The notes: generated by a model not told the origin, from the letters alone. A stretch of DNA of 64,000 bases from Elymus sibiricus (GCA_039707655.1 CM077665.1:140865148-140929147); one strand, 5' to 3'; shown: positions 11,439 through 23,910, counted from the first letter of the stretch. Numbers and translations: made by a program.

Positions 11439-12218
11439 TGTCAGCGTACGACACCTATGGGATCGAACGGATCCCTTTGTGGTTCGGCAGGGGGAAGGGC
11501 TGCACAAAGAGCAGATCCAACGATCAACACAAGGGAATTTTACCCAGGTTCGGGCCGCTTGGAAGCGTAAAACCCTACTCCTGCTTTAGTGTAGTAGATG
11601 AGTTTGAGCTCTGGCTCCAGGAGCGCTATGTTATGAACAGTACACAGGTGCTACGCATGCAATTTGGGCCAGAATGTCCTCTCCCCTATAACTACGCCTT
11701 GGGCCTCCTTTTATACGTAGAAGGGGTCACCAACAGTGGCGAGGTACATGAGGTGGAAAGCTGCTACAGTACTATCATAACTAATACTGACGACTTAGGA
11801 CAAAAGCATTTAATGCTCCGTTTAGGTGTCCCTTAGCCTCTTGGGGATGGGAAAAGGAGCCGTCCCATCCGCACCGCTTAAGCCCGTCGCCGTTAGTGTC
11901 CTGACACGCACGCAGAGATACAACAGCTAAAAGACAAGCTGGTTCTCGTACTGTGGCGGTATCAGGCTGGCGAGGTCTTGCCGGGCGCAGGTCTTGCCGG
12001 GGCTCAGGTCTCGCTTGGGCTCTGGAAGCCATCCCGGCAAGACCTAGCCGGGACCCCAGCTCGAGATCTTCTGATTCTTGATTATTGTCTTAAGCACCTC
12101 CTTAATATCTTTGAGCTCGCGTTCAGTCATTCCCCGGCAGGCCTGGCCGCTGATGTGGCTACGACCACCCGTGCACAAGTATGGGGTACTAGAGGACCCA
12201 AACTTTAGTACACCGACA
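11439..12218 (-). repeat. Tat-1 5' LTR
   Basis: 780 bp, from TGTCAGCG at 11439 to ACCGACA at 12218 (TG...CA in either reading). Inner edge set by the primer-binding region, outer edge by the switch to BigLTR sequence. A minus-strand TATA-like box (TATAAAA) lies at 11709-11715, directing transcription leftward into gag. The 3' partner is outside the window, so divergence cannot be measured. Confidence 0.82.
11709..11715 (-). promoter_or_regulatory. TATA-like box in Tat-1 LTR
   Basis: TATAAAA on the minus strand, about 360 bp upstream of the gag start, in the usual place for an LTR core promoter. Confidence 0.5.
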
Positions 12219-15200
12219 AAGTTGGCTGTTAATGAGATGGTTCCACCAACCAATTCTCATGTCCCAAAATTATTAATAGACCCACTCATCATAAAACTTT
12301 ATTAATTGTGTTGAGACTGGCTGATAGTATCATCTCCGGTTCTTAGGTTGTCCGTAACCGGGGATATGGCTAATCGATTAGTTTGACACTCTGTAGAGGT
12401 TTGTACACTTTACCCGCAAGATTTGATCCCTCTCGTTGTGTCCTCACACTGCCTGGTGTTTGAGAACGAGACGATCGAAACATGGTCTTCCAAAGTGATC
12501 CTCCGGTAGAAAGTCAGTGCCCATCCAATCCTACCGTTCTTCTACATCTCGTAGCAATCTGACCTACCAGAGTCATCACTAAGGTCAACCAAGCCAGAGG
12601 CCATATTGACTTGCGGTTGCACACATAAGCTTTCTGGCCTTGAAGTATCCATCCATGTCTTTGAGCCTGGGTGGCATTCCGTCGGGATGATCACAGGTAG
12701 ATACCAGGATTCCCGGGCATAACCATGATAGATATCAGGCTGCCAGATGCATGTCCAATCCACCCAGAGGTATATTGAGTCCTTGAAGTCTTGAAGCCTT
12801 GATCATCATGTAGGTCTTGAAATAATTAATTAACCTCACAACACTCCTGAATCTCACAACCAAACCCCGTCTACTAAAGCGTAGCAATTTTGAAGTAACG
12901 TGCCTTCCCGGGCAATGGTAACAGGGTGTTGGGTTTTTCCTACCTCATGATACTACCACAAGTTCAAGCTCAATATCCTACTGGATGTATGATGGAGATT
13001 TTGATTCTAATGCAAATAAAACATAGGTAATGTAAGATGATCAAAGTGAACTTGCCTGTACTATTGATGAAGATAAATTTCGCTCTCAGAAATAACTTGA
13101 TAGAACTATTCGTCACTCTCCGATGAAAATCTATATAACCAAACATTGCATTCATATAATAAATCATACTACCATTCAATTCTAACAATCAAAAAGCCAA
13201 AGCAAAAACTATAACACACTAGTGTGGTGATGAAGGAAATACTTAAGACAAAAGTTAAAACAACAAAACTTCATCACAACAACCAAAAGTAGCTTTCCCT
13301 ACAAATAATCCTATTTTCAGTAGAAACAAGACAACAACAATGTAAAATCTAAGAAAAGTATTTTAGCAAATATTTTACTAGCAAAAAGAATTACTTTTGA
13401 AGAACAACTAAGAACTATGAAAACAACACACTAACAACATAAGTGTTTATCTAATAAACTTAACAACAAGAAAAACAACAAAATACTAAAATAACAGAAA
13501 ACAAAAATATAAAACAAACAAATAACAGAAAGTATTTTTCATTAAAACTTTATGCAAAAAGAACTACTATGAAACCTATCATACAACACTACATATAATG
13601 AAAACGAGGTTTTTCCTATAAAGAACAAAACATAAAAAATATATTTTTATTAATATAAAATAAATCACCTAATGCTGACCAGCAGACACTAAAATAAATA
13701 TATCAGAAAGTTATAGGAAAACAAAATAAAAAACAAGTTGAAACAAAAGAAAAGAAAATAACCCTAAAAGAAACTAAACAGAATCTGTTTTGTTAAAAAC
13801 CCTAATTTAAAATATACTAAAAATTCTCAAATTCTACCTACTGTTAAATAAAGTCACTAGTGACAAGTAGCAAAAAGAATCAACTCAAAACCTATTTTTA
13901 AACTCAAGTTATTCACAAAACAAGATTTAAATCAGATCTGTTTGAATTCAAGTTTAAAATTTTTAAATATGGTCAAACTGGATATCTACAGAAACTAGAA
14001 CAAATTTATGACACCATGCAAAAAGAATCACTCAAAAACAATTAAAAACATAAAAGATATAAAGAAAACAAAAACACAACTAATTCAGTCAAAGAAACTA
14101 AAACAAAAAAAGAGAAAAAACAAACACTAACGAACAGGGGGCGACATGGCAGTTTCTGGTAGGCTGAGAGTGTGCGCGCGCGGGTGCAAACGAGTGAACG
14201 ACCACATTATAAGAAAAATGGTTCGGCCGTTTTAAATAGAAACTAACGTTCTAATCCTGCGCGTGCGTTGTAGATCCAACGGTGGAGATCAAAGAGGAAG
14301 CTCACCGCGGCGAGAGGAGGGCTCCGGCGAGGTCCGGCGAGGCAGAGGTGACGGGGTAGACGGGGACGACGTTCCAGGGGGCCTCCGGTGACGTTTGGTG
14401 GCGACGGCGAGGCGAGAGGGAGTCAGGGTTGAGCGCAGCGAGCTCGAAAGTCTTCGGGTGTGGGGAAACTCCGGCGAGTTGCGTGGTGGTGGCGTTCTGG
14501 CGACGGGGATGTGGAGATCAGGGTGGAACGGGGTGCGGCGAGGGTTGGGGTTTTATAGGGGTCTCGGGGTCCAGGAAGGAAGGGGAGGTCGGAGATCGAC
14601 GCGGATCGGTGCTGCTCCGGCAAAGGAAAGGAGGGACGAGGAGAAAAGGAAGGAGGAAGAAGAGCGCGTTGGAAAAAAACGGCCAGTGGGGCCCATGCGT
14701 CAGCGAGCGAAAGGAGGCGGCAGGGTGATCGGTGGCCGATCCAAAATCTTTTCGGATATGGCAAAGAGACCCGGGCCGCACTATTCCTAATGGGTTCGGG
14801 GTTTCTTTTCCTTTTTAAAACCTTTTCTCCTTTTATTCAAAAACAGGAAACTAAAACAATAAAAGGAAAATATATATGAGGTCAACAATATATGTATTAT
14901 ATACCAAAATGATCAGAAAAATAAATGCAATAAGAAGAACATTTTCCACGGCCAAAATAAATACTTTTACAAAATATTTTTAGGAAATGCTTAAACTAGT
15001 TTTTATTTCCTTTTGTAAATATTTTTCAAATAGTCCCCTGGGTTTAATGGTTTAAATATTTCACAAAATCACCCCTGGCATGGAGGGTCATGTTCCTCCT
15101 CTCATTTTTTTTGAATTTAGTCAAGGGGTTTGAATTCATTCAAAAATAGAATCAAATGAAATAATTACCAAAATAGAAAATTTTCAGTAGTTTTCAGAAT

Positions 15201-15418
15201 CCAAAATTTCAATTCCTCCACTTGAAGAAGTCATGTCATCTTCTCTCATTGTTTTGCATTGGATGAAATTTGAATTCAAAACAAAGGGGAAAGTCATTTT
15301 ATTCCCTCTCATTCAAAAGTTTTAAAAAGTTTCAAATTTTCACTCAAATTCAATCGCTCAATCAATCAAACAATCATTCAACTATTTATTATAACACTCC
15401 AAAATTTGGGATGTTACA
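12219..15418 (-). repeat. BigLTR 3' LTR, truncated by Tat-1
   Basis: 3200 bp matching 40123-43325 almost base for base. Sampling the first 690 bp gives about 24 differences (near 3.5%). It lacks the 435 bp that start the intact copy (39688-40122), because Tat-1 entered at AAGTT. No gene: 13190-14130 is an A/C-rich low-complexity tract, 14260-14800 is GC-rich, and a minus-strand TATA-like box stands at 14551-14557. Open frames in the GC-rich part are repeated in the other LTR and look non-coding. Confidence 0.9.
14551..14557 (-). promoter_or_regulatory. TATA-like box in BigLTR 3' LTR
   Basis: TATAAAA on the minus strand, with the same surroundings as 42449-42455 in the 5' LTR. Transcription from here would run leftward out of the element toward Tat-1. 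Confidence 0.5.
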
Positions 15419-16735
15419 AACCTACCACACTTAAAATGAATCTCGTCCTCGAGATTCGAAAAGGGCTAGAAAGAAAAGGTTACGGTTTGGGGGTCTTCTA
15501 GCAAATCCATTGACCTGAGAAGTGTGGGTGCTACCACACTTAAAATGAGAGTTACTGGTCCCTCAAAATCATGACAATCCTCTGGTGTCATTGGCAATAT
15601 TTGCCTCTTCACATTCTCCAGAGTAACTCCTTTGGTGATGCTCTTCCATTATAGTCATAACATTTCCTTCAAAACCCGGTGCTTCCTTGATCACTACAAA
15701 GTTCTTCCGTTACTGGGCCTTTTTATCTGACAAGTCTCGTGATCATTCTAAATAACATATCGATGATTTCATGGTGGTCTACCATTAGTGGTTATCCTGC
15801 AGTGAAAAAGGTCTTGGCTTCATCCTCACCGTAAAATACTCCTACGTTTGGCAACAGCTCCCAAGTACAAGGGGTTTTCAGCATACCATTCAAAAGCTTA
15901 AACAAAAGCTTCAAAGAACGTCGTCTCTTTACTATGGGTAAGTCACTCAGATTTACCATTCCGAATAGCAAGAGAAATGATAAGAGTAAGTCGTCATGGT
16001 GATCAATCCATTCCGCACCCTAATCATTACTCCGTATCAGGTTTAGCGAATCTCGTATTCTAACACTTGCGCATCTCACAAGCATTGCAGAATTTCTCTT
16101 GTCCACGAACGAAGTTCGGATAAATCCATTGATTCTGCAAGCTGAACAAACATCTATCGTTTCGTCACAACACTCAGGTTTACGTATTCTCCTAAGAAAA
16201 CGTCTGCTGATCAGTCATAGCTTCTTCCAAGTTTCTTCCTTCATATGGTAGTACTTGATCCTTATCAATCCTGAGGGCTGTGGGTTGTGGGCCCACTTCA
16301 ACACTTGTATAGCTTTAACTCATCCTTGGAGTTACTATTGTTCCATATTCCAACAATACACCTCTTTTAAATCCAATAGTGCTTAATTCCTTCATACTCT
16401 CGGAGTAACCAACATATTGAGATAAAATGCAAATTCATTTTATCCAAACTCCACTTCGTGGAATGCATTTTCCTTTCCATTTGTGAGGTGTTCTCCCAGG
16501 GTACTACCATCCTTAAAATGAAATGCACAAATCCATCCATAGACCATATTTCTCATATCCTCGAAAATGGTCAAAATCTTTGTTTATAGAGTAACAACTC
16601 ATACAATAAATTCTATTTATTCATTAAGTATTACAACCTCTGAGACTTCTGTTACATGATCCAACTTCATAACCTCAGGAAAAATAAAAGTGCTTCCTAT
16701 TACATTTATTACTTCCAAAAATCCAAAACTCAAAA
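15419..16735 (-). other. BigLTR 3' untranslated region
   Basis: 1.3 kb between the gag end and the 3' LTR. I see no conserved coding motif, in particular no RT or integrase block. The bases next to the LTR (15419-15435; minus strand AAGTGTGGTAGGTT) are a weak polypurine-like tract for plus-strand priming. Confidence 0.6.
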
Positions 16736-17176
16736 CTACTCATGTTTAGCCTTCTTCTCCGGGCAGGTATAGGAGTAATGTCCGGTCTTGTTGCACCGAT
16801 GACAAGTGATGTGGCTCAGATCCTTCTGTGTAGAAAAACACGGAGTCCTCTTCTTCTTCTTGGGTTGGGTTCCTTTCCTGATGCTTGGCTCATACCTCTT
16901 GCAAAAATAGTGTGGCCTCTCCAAGCTACAATGCAAACATCTGATGCCTCCACTTACTTGGCCTTTCTTCTTGTCCCGGTTGATCATCACTTCTATCTCC
17001 TTAGGATTGTATTGCACTTCTTTTGTCGGGAAGTCTCCCACATACTTGTTCAGACAATCCTGGGAGATATGTCCTTCTTCTCCACATGAATAACATGACT
17101 TGGTGTCTACGATTGGGTCTGGTGTATCTTCCATCATCATGGGTCCTTCAAACTTTTTCCCGAGGGCTTCTTTCAT
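16736..17176 (-). pseudogene. gag: BigLTR gag, C-terminal part with zinc knuckles
   Basis: 146 codons, open to the stop at 16736. Contains CYSCGEEGHISQDC and CHRCNKTGHYSYTC, both exact C-x2-C-x4-H-x4-C zinc knuckles, and between them a Cys/His cluster (CLHCSLERPHYFC) of odd spacing, plus a Lys-rich linker. The upstream half of this gene is 21 kb away at 38669-39119, separated by Tat-2. The first ATG is not the true start. When the insert and one copy of the target-site duplication are ignored, the reading frame carries across, so the gene was open at this point when Tat-2 arrived. Confidence 0.8.
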
Positions 17177-17179
17177 TGC

Positions 17180-17451
17180 TGTCGGATTTCGGGCTCCGCA
17201 AAACCCTTAAGATTCGAACACAGGGGCATGTGCAAAGATCCCCTGCAGCCTCGCCCAACCTAGCTCGCTACTCAATGGACCAAGCGACGAACTCGCACGA
17301 TGACGAGGAAGAAGATGAACACGGTAGTTTACCCAGGTTCGGGCCGCTGCGAAGCGTAATACCCTACTCCTGCTTTGGTGGATTGCCTCTCGAGGAGGTG
17401 TGGTGGATGAACTAGTACAGTGTTTCGGAGCCTCGTGAGGGCGCTCCTGAG
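17180..17451 (-). repeat. Tat-2 third LTR, truncated
   Basis: First 272 bp of the LTR (TGTCGGATTTCGG...), matching 18576 and 37747 onward. It stops at GCGCTCCTGAG and runs directly into gag sequence (CGCGTAGTTGTGAAGC). TGAG is shared by the LTR and the gag at the breakpoint, pointing to a deletion through microhomology. Confidence 0.88.
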
Positions 17452-18504
17452 CCGCGTAGTTGTGAAGCACTGTATGAACTTGTGCAGGGTCTCCCCATCC
17501 TGCTGCTTGATTCGTCGCAAGTCGTTCACGGTGAGCGCGCGGTCGCGGGTACCATGGAAGTTGGCGATGAAGCATTTGCGCAAGCCATCCCAGGAGGTGA
17601 TGGACGCCTCCGGGAGGTTGAGAAGCCAGGAGAGCGCGCCGCCTTTGAGCGCCATGGGGAACCAGCACGCCATGACCTTGTCATCTCCTCCAGCCGCCCG
17701 AATGCTCAGGGAGTAGAGCTGTAGGAACTCAGCGGGATCCGGGGTGCCGTCATAGCGAGGGGGTAGGTCGGGCTTGAACTTGGAGGGCCACGTGGTAGGA
17801 TGGAGCTCCGGGGCGATGGCGAGGCACCCCACCGGCTCGAGAGGTGCTGCGTGTGCGGGTGGAGCCCGGTCTTGACGTTCCTGAAGGGCCACCACGAGCG
17901 GTGCCCGGTAGCGATGCTAGTTCGGCAGTGCGGGGAGCGCACGTGCATCGACGCGCGGCTGGGGCACCACCTGGCAGCTCACTTCATCTCTTGCACTTGC
18001 CTGCGGCTCGCGGGGCTGGCCGTGCGGGCGTGCTTCACGCCTGGGCTCGGGGTCGGCGTCGCGTTGCGGATGAGGTGGTGGCACATCGGGGGCCACGTCA
18101 TCTGCCAGGGAAGGTCGGGGTCAAAGCGAGTAGGAGAGCGCTGAAGCGTCGCCGGCAGCACTGACGAGCTCCGCGATGCGCCGAAGCTAGTGGTCGTAGC
18201 GGTCGGGGGTGGGGCGGTAGCGGAGCAGCTCGTTCGCCATGGCGAGCGCGCCCGAACCACGCGCCGGCCCGGGCCGAACGTGGGAGGACGACCCGGTAGC
18301 AGGAACGATCGACGGAGTTGCGGTCTGGCCGTCGCGTCGCGCGGTAACCGGCTGGGAGGAGTCTTGTTGTTTGTGGGCATTTGGGCCCGTGGCGGCGTTG
18401 GCCACCGGTGAAGGGGACTGGCGCGCGCCGGTGCGGCCCACGGGCGCCGTCTGGGCGACGCGGGCAGCACGGCGCTCGGCGCGAGCTCTACGGGCGTCAG
18501 ACAT
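17452..18504 (-). pseudogene. gag: Tat-2 duplicated gag fragment
   Basis: Second copy of the N-terminal gag half, starting at 18504 (MSDARRAR) and ending at the deletion point 17452. Frames open at 18504-18187 and 17895-17452 are joined through a frameshift near 18140. The capsid part (LPPRYDGTPDPAEFLQLY to GETLHKFIQCF) matches the copy at 37675-36600 closely. It lies behind its own primer site (about 18560-18575) and LTR, as in a head-to-tail element array. Confidence 0.8.
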
Positions 18505-18575
18505 CGGAGCGGCGAGGTGGGAGAAGAGCTTGGCTTGAGGAAGACTCCGACACGCCCCCTACCTGGCGCGCCAAA

Positions 18576-19497
18576 TGTCAGATTTCGGGCTCTGCAAAAC
18601 CTTTAAGATTCGAACACAGGGGCGTGTGCGAAGATCCCCTGCAGCCTCGCCCAACCTAGCTCGCTACTCGATGGACCAAATGACGAACACGCACGATGAC
18701 GAGGAAGAAGATGAACACGGTAGTTTACCCAGGTTCGGGCCGCTGCGCAGCGTAATACCCTACTCCTGCTTTGGTGGATTGCCTATCGAGGAGGTGTGGT
18801 GGATGAACTAGTACCGTGTTTCGGAGCCTCGTGAGGGCGCTCCTGAGGTGTTCTTGGCCCTTCGTCGACTTGGTGGTGGAGGAGTGAGTCGACTGGTTTC
18901 GGATCGGATCGGGGGTCCTCCCTCTACCGTGCAGCCTAGCCTCTCTATATAGCGGTGGCTTGGGTCCTCTTCCCTTATCGCAATGGCGGGAAGGGATCCC
19001 ACAACGGCCAAATTTGAAGGGGGATAGGAGTACATCCGCGCCCTGCCCAAAGGCGGTCTTCGCCTGCAAAGTAGCTGTCGATGATGCAGTGGTGGGCTCG
19101 GTGATGACATCCGTCCTGCGGGGCTCCTGGTCGTGGTCTTGTTGCACTGGAATGGAAACCTTTGGGGGGTGCTTTGGGAACCCGCGTACATCCTTGCTCC
19201 CTTTGCACCAAAGGGGAAACTGCGTCGCCTGGTGCGCTGGCGCCCGCCTGTCCTTCCTTGCGTTATCTTTGACTCCTGAGGCCGGGCTCTGCATAGAGTT
19301 CTCCGCCGCTCCGGAGGGGGCCTGAGGAGGCCCATCCCTTGCCGGTCTTGATGCTGCTCCTGCTCGCGAGCCTAGGGGCCTCGCGAGGGCCTTGTCTTGA
19401 GTGGGGCCGCGCCAGGCCGTGTTTGGTTGACGTGGTGGGCCATTCCCTGGGCCGCACGCAGGCAAGTCTGGGTACCCCCGTCCCCAGAACGCTGACA
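18576..19497 (-). repeat. Tat-2 3' LTR (middle LTR)
   Basis: 922 bp, TGTCAG...GCTGACA. The same length as the LTR at 37747-38668, with about 36 differences by hand count (near 4%). On its left is a primer site, on its right the untranslated start of the antisense gene, so it serves as 3' LTR of the main unit and 5' LTR of the deleted left unit. Long minus-strand open frames across it are by-products of high GC. Confidence 0.9.
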
Positions 19498-19806
19498 GTA
19501 GCCCCCGGGCCCAAGGCACGCTCGAGTCGGCTTCCGGGCGAAGCCTTGAGGGCGGCCCGAAACGCCACGGGCCCCAATGCCTACAGGCCAGGACTGGCGC
19601 GCGTCGTGCAGTTGATGTCGGGTGTCCCTCGTCCCTTCGGCCACCGCCCGAATCGACAAGAGCCTGACTTCTAGCGCTGGCCATTATTGCTTTCCCCTCT
19701 TGCGCACCTGCTCTTGCTTTCCAGGTCTCCATCTCTAGCAGAGGCCTCTTCAGATCCGGCGCCGCTCCGTCCTCCTCCTTGCCGCTTTGGCCCCGTGAGC
19801 TTCCCG

Positions 19807-20777
19807 ATGGCTCCCACCGGCAAGCCGAAGTCAGAGGCCCAGAGTTCAGCCTCCGCTCCCAGCTCACCGGCGCTCTTGGAGTCTGCCATTGCTAAGGACG
19901 GAGACCTCGTCCCGGTACTCCCGTCGACGGCAGACGAGACCAACAAGCGCGGTCGGACCTTGATATGGGGCGGCTCCTCGGCGAAGCGGCCCTCGTCCAG
20001 GTCGGCCTACCCCTTCTTTCTCCATAGCATCTTCGCCGGGCTCATCCCGCCCTTCTCCACATTCTTCACCGCCATCCTCGACCACTATGGGATCCAAGCT
20101 CTTCATCTCCAGCCCAACTCCATCCTGCTATTGTCCGTCTTCTCCTTCTACTACGAGGCTTTCGTGGGCGTAAGGCCTTCGGTGGCCTTCTTTCGACATT
20201 TCTTCAGCCTGCGCGTGCACGACAGCGCTCAGCGGTCGGCGTGCGTCTCCTTTGTCGTGGTCCAGAGTGGTAACATGCTCTTAAAGGCCGGGAAGAAGGT
20301 GGAGAACTTCAGGCACCGCTGGGTCTTCATGGATCCTGGTAGCTACAACCCCCGCCTGGATCTGCCGAAGGGGCTGCCGGAGAAGACCTCCACGTGGAGC
20401 TCCGCGAAGCTTTCCGACCCTCGGGCCAAGCCCGTCCTGGATCGGATCTCTCGCGATATCAGCGCCAAAAAGTTGACCGGGGGGATGATAGTGAAGGAGT
20501 TCTTGACGGAGCGTCTGGCGCCCCTCCAGTCCCATTCTAGGCCCTTGTGGGACTATCAGGGCTGCGGTGACAACCTCAGGCTTCGGGCCGCCCGCATATC
20601 CCCCGAGGAGCTGAACAGGGCTGTGGCAGTCCTGCTCAACGGTGACCCCGGTGATCTCCCCGAGGCCTATGCCCCGCTGTACCACCACGATGACGTGGCC
20701 GATTTGGTCGCCAAGATGCCCGTCTTCAACGAACTGGAGCTCTCCCCAGCCGAGGGCCTCGGCTCTTCGGTGATGGT
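19807..20777 (+). pseudogene. Antisense gene of Tat-2, N-terminal part (Transposase_28-like)
   Basis: Starts at 19807 (MAPTGKPK), with 310 bp of leader after the LTR. An upstream in-frame ATG at 19687 is less likely, since the Tat-1 homologue starts at the same relative place. Residues about 60-200 carry the same aromatic-rich domain (FFLHSIFAGLIPPFSTFF... SVAFFRHFFSLR) as Tat-1. The open frame is unbroken for 323 codons up to the Athila-1 insertion at 20778, and resumes in frame after 30495. This is the cleanest copy of the conserved domain in the window. Confidence 0.75.
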
Positions 20778-22307
20778 TGATACGTCCATTTTGCATCATG
20801 CTTTTATATCGATATTTATTGCATTATGGGCTGTTAATACACATTATGGTACAATACTTATGACTTTTCTCTCTTATTTTACAAGGTTTACATGAAGAGG
20901 GAGAATGCCGGCAGCTGGAATTCTGGACTGGAAAAGGAGCAAATCTGAGATACCTATTCTGCACAACTCCAAAAGTCCTGAAAATCTACGGAGAATTGTT
21001 TTGGAATATATAAAAAATATTGGGCGAAGAATATACCAGGGGGACCCACCAGGCAGTCACAAGCCAGGGGGGCACGCCCTACCCCCCTGGGCGTGCCCCT
21101 GTGGCTTGTGACCCACCTGGCAGGCCTCCGGTGCCCATCTTCTGCTATATGGAGGGTTTTGACCTGAAAAAAATCATAAGAGAGCTTTCAGGATGAAGCG
21201 CCGCCGTCTCGAGGCGGAACCTGGGCAGAACCAATCTAGGGCTCCGGCGGAGCTGTTCTGTCGGGGAAACTTCCCTCCAGGAGGGGGAAATCGAAGCCAT
21301 CGTCATCACCAATGATCCTCTCATCGAGAGGGGGTCAATCTCCATCTCCATCAACATCTTCATCAGCACCATCTCCTCTCCAAACCCTAGTTCATCTCTT
21401 GTATCCGATCTTTGTCTCAAAACCTCAGATTGGTACCTGTGGGTTGCTAGTAGTGTTGATTACTCCTTGTAGTTGATGCTAGTTGGTTTACTTGGTGGAA
21501 GATCATATGTTTAGATCCTTAATAATCATTAATACTCCTCTGATTATGAACATCAATATGCTTTGTGAGTAGTTACGTTTGTTCCTGAGGACATGGGATA
21601 AGTCTTGTTATAAGTAATCATGTGAATTTGGTATTCGTTCGATATTTTGATGAGATGTATGTTGTCTCTCCTCTAGTGGTGTTATGTGAACGTCGACTAC
21701 ATGACACTTCACCATTGTTTGGTCCTAGAGGAAGGCATTGGGAAGTAATAAGTAGATGATGGGTTGCTAGAGTGACAGAAGCTTGAAACCTAGTTTATGC
21801 GTTGCTTCGTAAGGGGCTGATTTGGATCCACATGTTTCATGCTATGGTTAGATTTATCTTAATTCTTCTTTCGTAGTTGCGGATGCTTGCGAGAGGGGTT
21901 AATAATAAGTGGGAGGTTAGTCCAAGTAAGGACAGCACCCAAGCACCGGTCCACCCACATATCAAATTATCAAAGTAACGAACGCGAATCATATGAGCAT
22001 GATGAAAACTAGCTTGACAGAAATTCCCATGTGTCCTCGGGAGCACTTTGCTTTATATAAGAGTTTGTCCAGGCTTGTCCTTTGCTATAAAAAGGATTGG
22101 GCCACCTTGCTGCACCTTTGCTACACTTGTTACTTGCTACCCGTTACGAATTATCTTATAACAAAACTATCTGTTATCGATAATTTCAGTGCTTGCAGAG
22201 AATACCTTACTGAAAACCGCTTGTTATTTCCTTCTGCTCCTCGTTGGGTTCGACACTCTTACTTATCGAAAGGACTACGATAGATCCCCTATACTTGTGG
22301 GTCATCA
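20778..22307 (+). repeat. Athila-1 5' LTR
   Basis: 1530 bp. Contains a 24-bp inverted repeat (21056-21079 with 21089-21112, two mismatches, 9-nt loop), followed 32 bp later by a TATA-like CTATATGG (21145-21152). Ends in GTCATCA. The 3' partner is 1521 bp with about 2% divergence. Confidence 0.93.
21056..21112 (+). repeat. Long palindrome in Athila-1 5' LTR
   Basis: Arms GTCACAAGCCAGGGGGGCAC... and its near-complement ending GTGGCTTGTGAC, 22 of 24 paired, loop TACCCCCCT. Present in the other LTR at 29248-29304 and, as a 21-bp-arm version, inside the element at 26859-26909. Confidence 0.9.
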
Positions 22308-22318
22308 AGACTCTTTTT

Positions 22319-22336
22319 TGGCGCCGTTGCCGGGGA
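22319..22336 (+). promoter_or_regulatory. Athila-1 primer-binding site
   Basis: TGGCGCCGTTGCCGGGGA, 11 bases after the 5' LTR. The same site, on the other strand, stands beside Athila-2b (51126-51142) and in mutated form beside Athila-2a (44072-44088). tRNA species not identified. Confidence 0.8.
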
Positions 22337-22413
22337 GTGAAGCGTCTTTGGTGAGTGGAACTTGGTAAGGAAAATTTTATATAGTGTGCTGAAATTTACT
22401 GTCACTTGTTACT

Positions 22414-23910
22414 ATGGAAAATAATCCTTTGAGGGGCTTGTTCAGGGTATCTTCACCTCGACCAGAAGCACAAAGAGATGCTCCTCAACCTACTGCACCT
22501 ACTGAAAATATTTATTATGAAATTCCTTCAGGTATGATAGAGAAACTGCTAGATAATCCTTATGCAGGAGATGGAACACTACATCCTAATTTGCATCTAA
22601 TCTATGTGGATGAAGTTTGTGGATTATTTAAGCTTGCAGGTTTGCCCGAGGATGATGTCAAGAAGAAGGTCTTTCCTTTATCTTTGAAGGAGAAGGCATT
22701 GACATGGTATAGGCTATGTGATGATGTTGGATCATGGAACTACAATCGATTGAAATTGGAATTTCATCAGAAGTTTTATCCTATGCATCTGGTTCATCGT
22801 GATCGGAATTATATTTACAATTTTTGGCCTCATAAAGGAGAAAGAATCGCTCAAGCTTGGGGGAGGCTTAAGTCAATGTTATATTCATGCCCCAATCATG
22901 AGCTCCCAAGAGAAATTATTTTTCAGAATTTTTATGCTCGGCTTTCTCGTAATAATCAATCCATGCTCGATACTTCTTGTGCTGGTTCCTTTATGAAGAA
23001 AGATATTGAATTCAAATGGGACTTATTGGAAAGAATTAAATGCAACTTTAAAGATTGGGAACTCGACGAAGGTAATGAGTCAGGTATAAACCTTAAGTTT
23101 GATTGTGTTAAATCCTTTATAGACACCGATGCTTTTCATGAATTTAGCACTAAATATGGACTTGATTCTGAGATAGTAGCTTCTTTCTGTGAATCTTTTG
23201 CTGCCCATGTTGATCTCCCTAAGGAGAAGTGGTTTAAATATCATCCTCCCATTGAAGTGAAAGTAGTTGAACCTATTAAAGTTGAAGAAAAAATCATTAC
23301 TTATAATGTTGATCCTGTTGTTCCTACCGCTTATATTGAGAAACCACCTTTCCCTGTTAGGATAAAGGAACATGCTAAAGCTTCAACTGTGGTTCATAAG
23401 AGTTGTACTAGAACACCTACGCCCCCTGAACAAATTAAAGTTGAACCTAGTATTGCTATGGTTAAATATCTCTTGGTTGATAATATTGATGGGCATGTCA
23501 TTCATTTTTGTGATGAAGCTGCTAGAATTGCTAGACCCGATGCTAAAGATAAACATAGACCTGTTGTTGGCATGCCTGTTGTTTCTGTTAAAATAGGAGA
23601 TCATTGTTATCATGGCTTATGTGATGTGGGTGCTAGTGTGAGTGCAATTCCCTTCACCTTATATCAAGAAATTATGAATGATATTGCACCAGATGAATTA
23701 GAGGAAATTGATGTTACCATTAAGCTGGCTAATAGAGACACTATTGCACCAATTGGGATTGTTAGAGATGTTGAAGTCTTGTGTGGGAAAATAAAGTATC
23801 CAACTGATTTTCTTGTTCTTGGTTCCCCACAAGATGATTTTTGTCCCATTATATTTGGTAGACCCTTCTTGAATACTGTTAATGCTAAGTTTTGGGGATG
23901 TGTCTCATGA
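22414..23910 (+). pseudogene. gag: Athila-1 gag-protease
   Basis: 498-codon open frame, start at 22414 (MENNPLRGLF) shortly after the primer site. Residues 60-190 are the retrotransposon gag capsid domain (LPEDDVKKKVFPLSLKEKAL, then the W/Y-rich GSWNYNRLKLEFHQKFYP). No CCHC knuckle is visible. The aspartic protease is at about 385-490: LCDVGASVSAIP with active-site D404, and IIFGRPFLNT. A TGA at 23908 ends it early. The linker to RT is only about 140 bp and full of stops, much shorter than expected for this clade, so a deletion has probably removed part of pol. Confidence 0.88.

Larger units (their letters stand above)
1..12218 (-). mobile_element. Tat-1: Tat-like Gypsy LTR retrotransposon (3' end outside window)
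   Basis: Minus-strand element read from right to left: 5' LTR (12218-11439), primer-binding region, gag, protease, RT, RNase H, integrase, a spacer, and an oppositely oriented gene at 193-4074. The 3' LTR must lie left of base 1. Order PR-RT-RH-IN is Gypsy; the extra antisense gene and the second RNase H are features of the Tat lineage (maize Grande and relatives, from memory). The right end ends in CCGACA, pairing with TGTCAG at the other LTR end, and is followed by AAGTT (12219-12223). The host sequence there is the long LTR of BigLTR; the intact copy of the same LTR reads through this site at 40123, so AAGTT is the likely target-site duplication. Confidence 0.88.

Noticed and set aside
14395..14790. 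Possible small gene in the GC-rich part of BigLTR
   Set aside because: The same region in the other LTR (42162-42722) reads differently because of indels; no domain; it lies at the LTR promoter.
18725..19867. 380-codon minus-strand open frame across the Tat-2 LTR
   Set aside because: Spans LTR and gene leader, has no domain, is GC-rich, and the matching region at 37896-38766 is broken differently.
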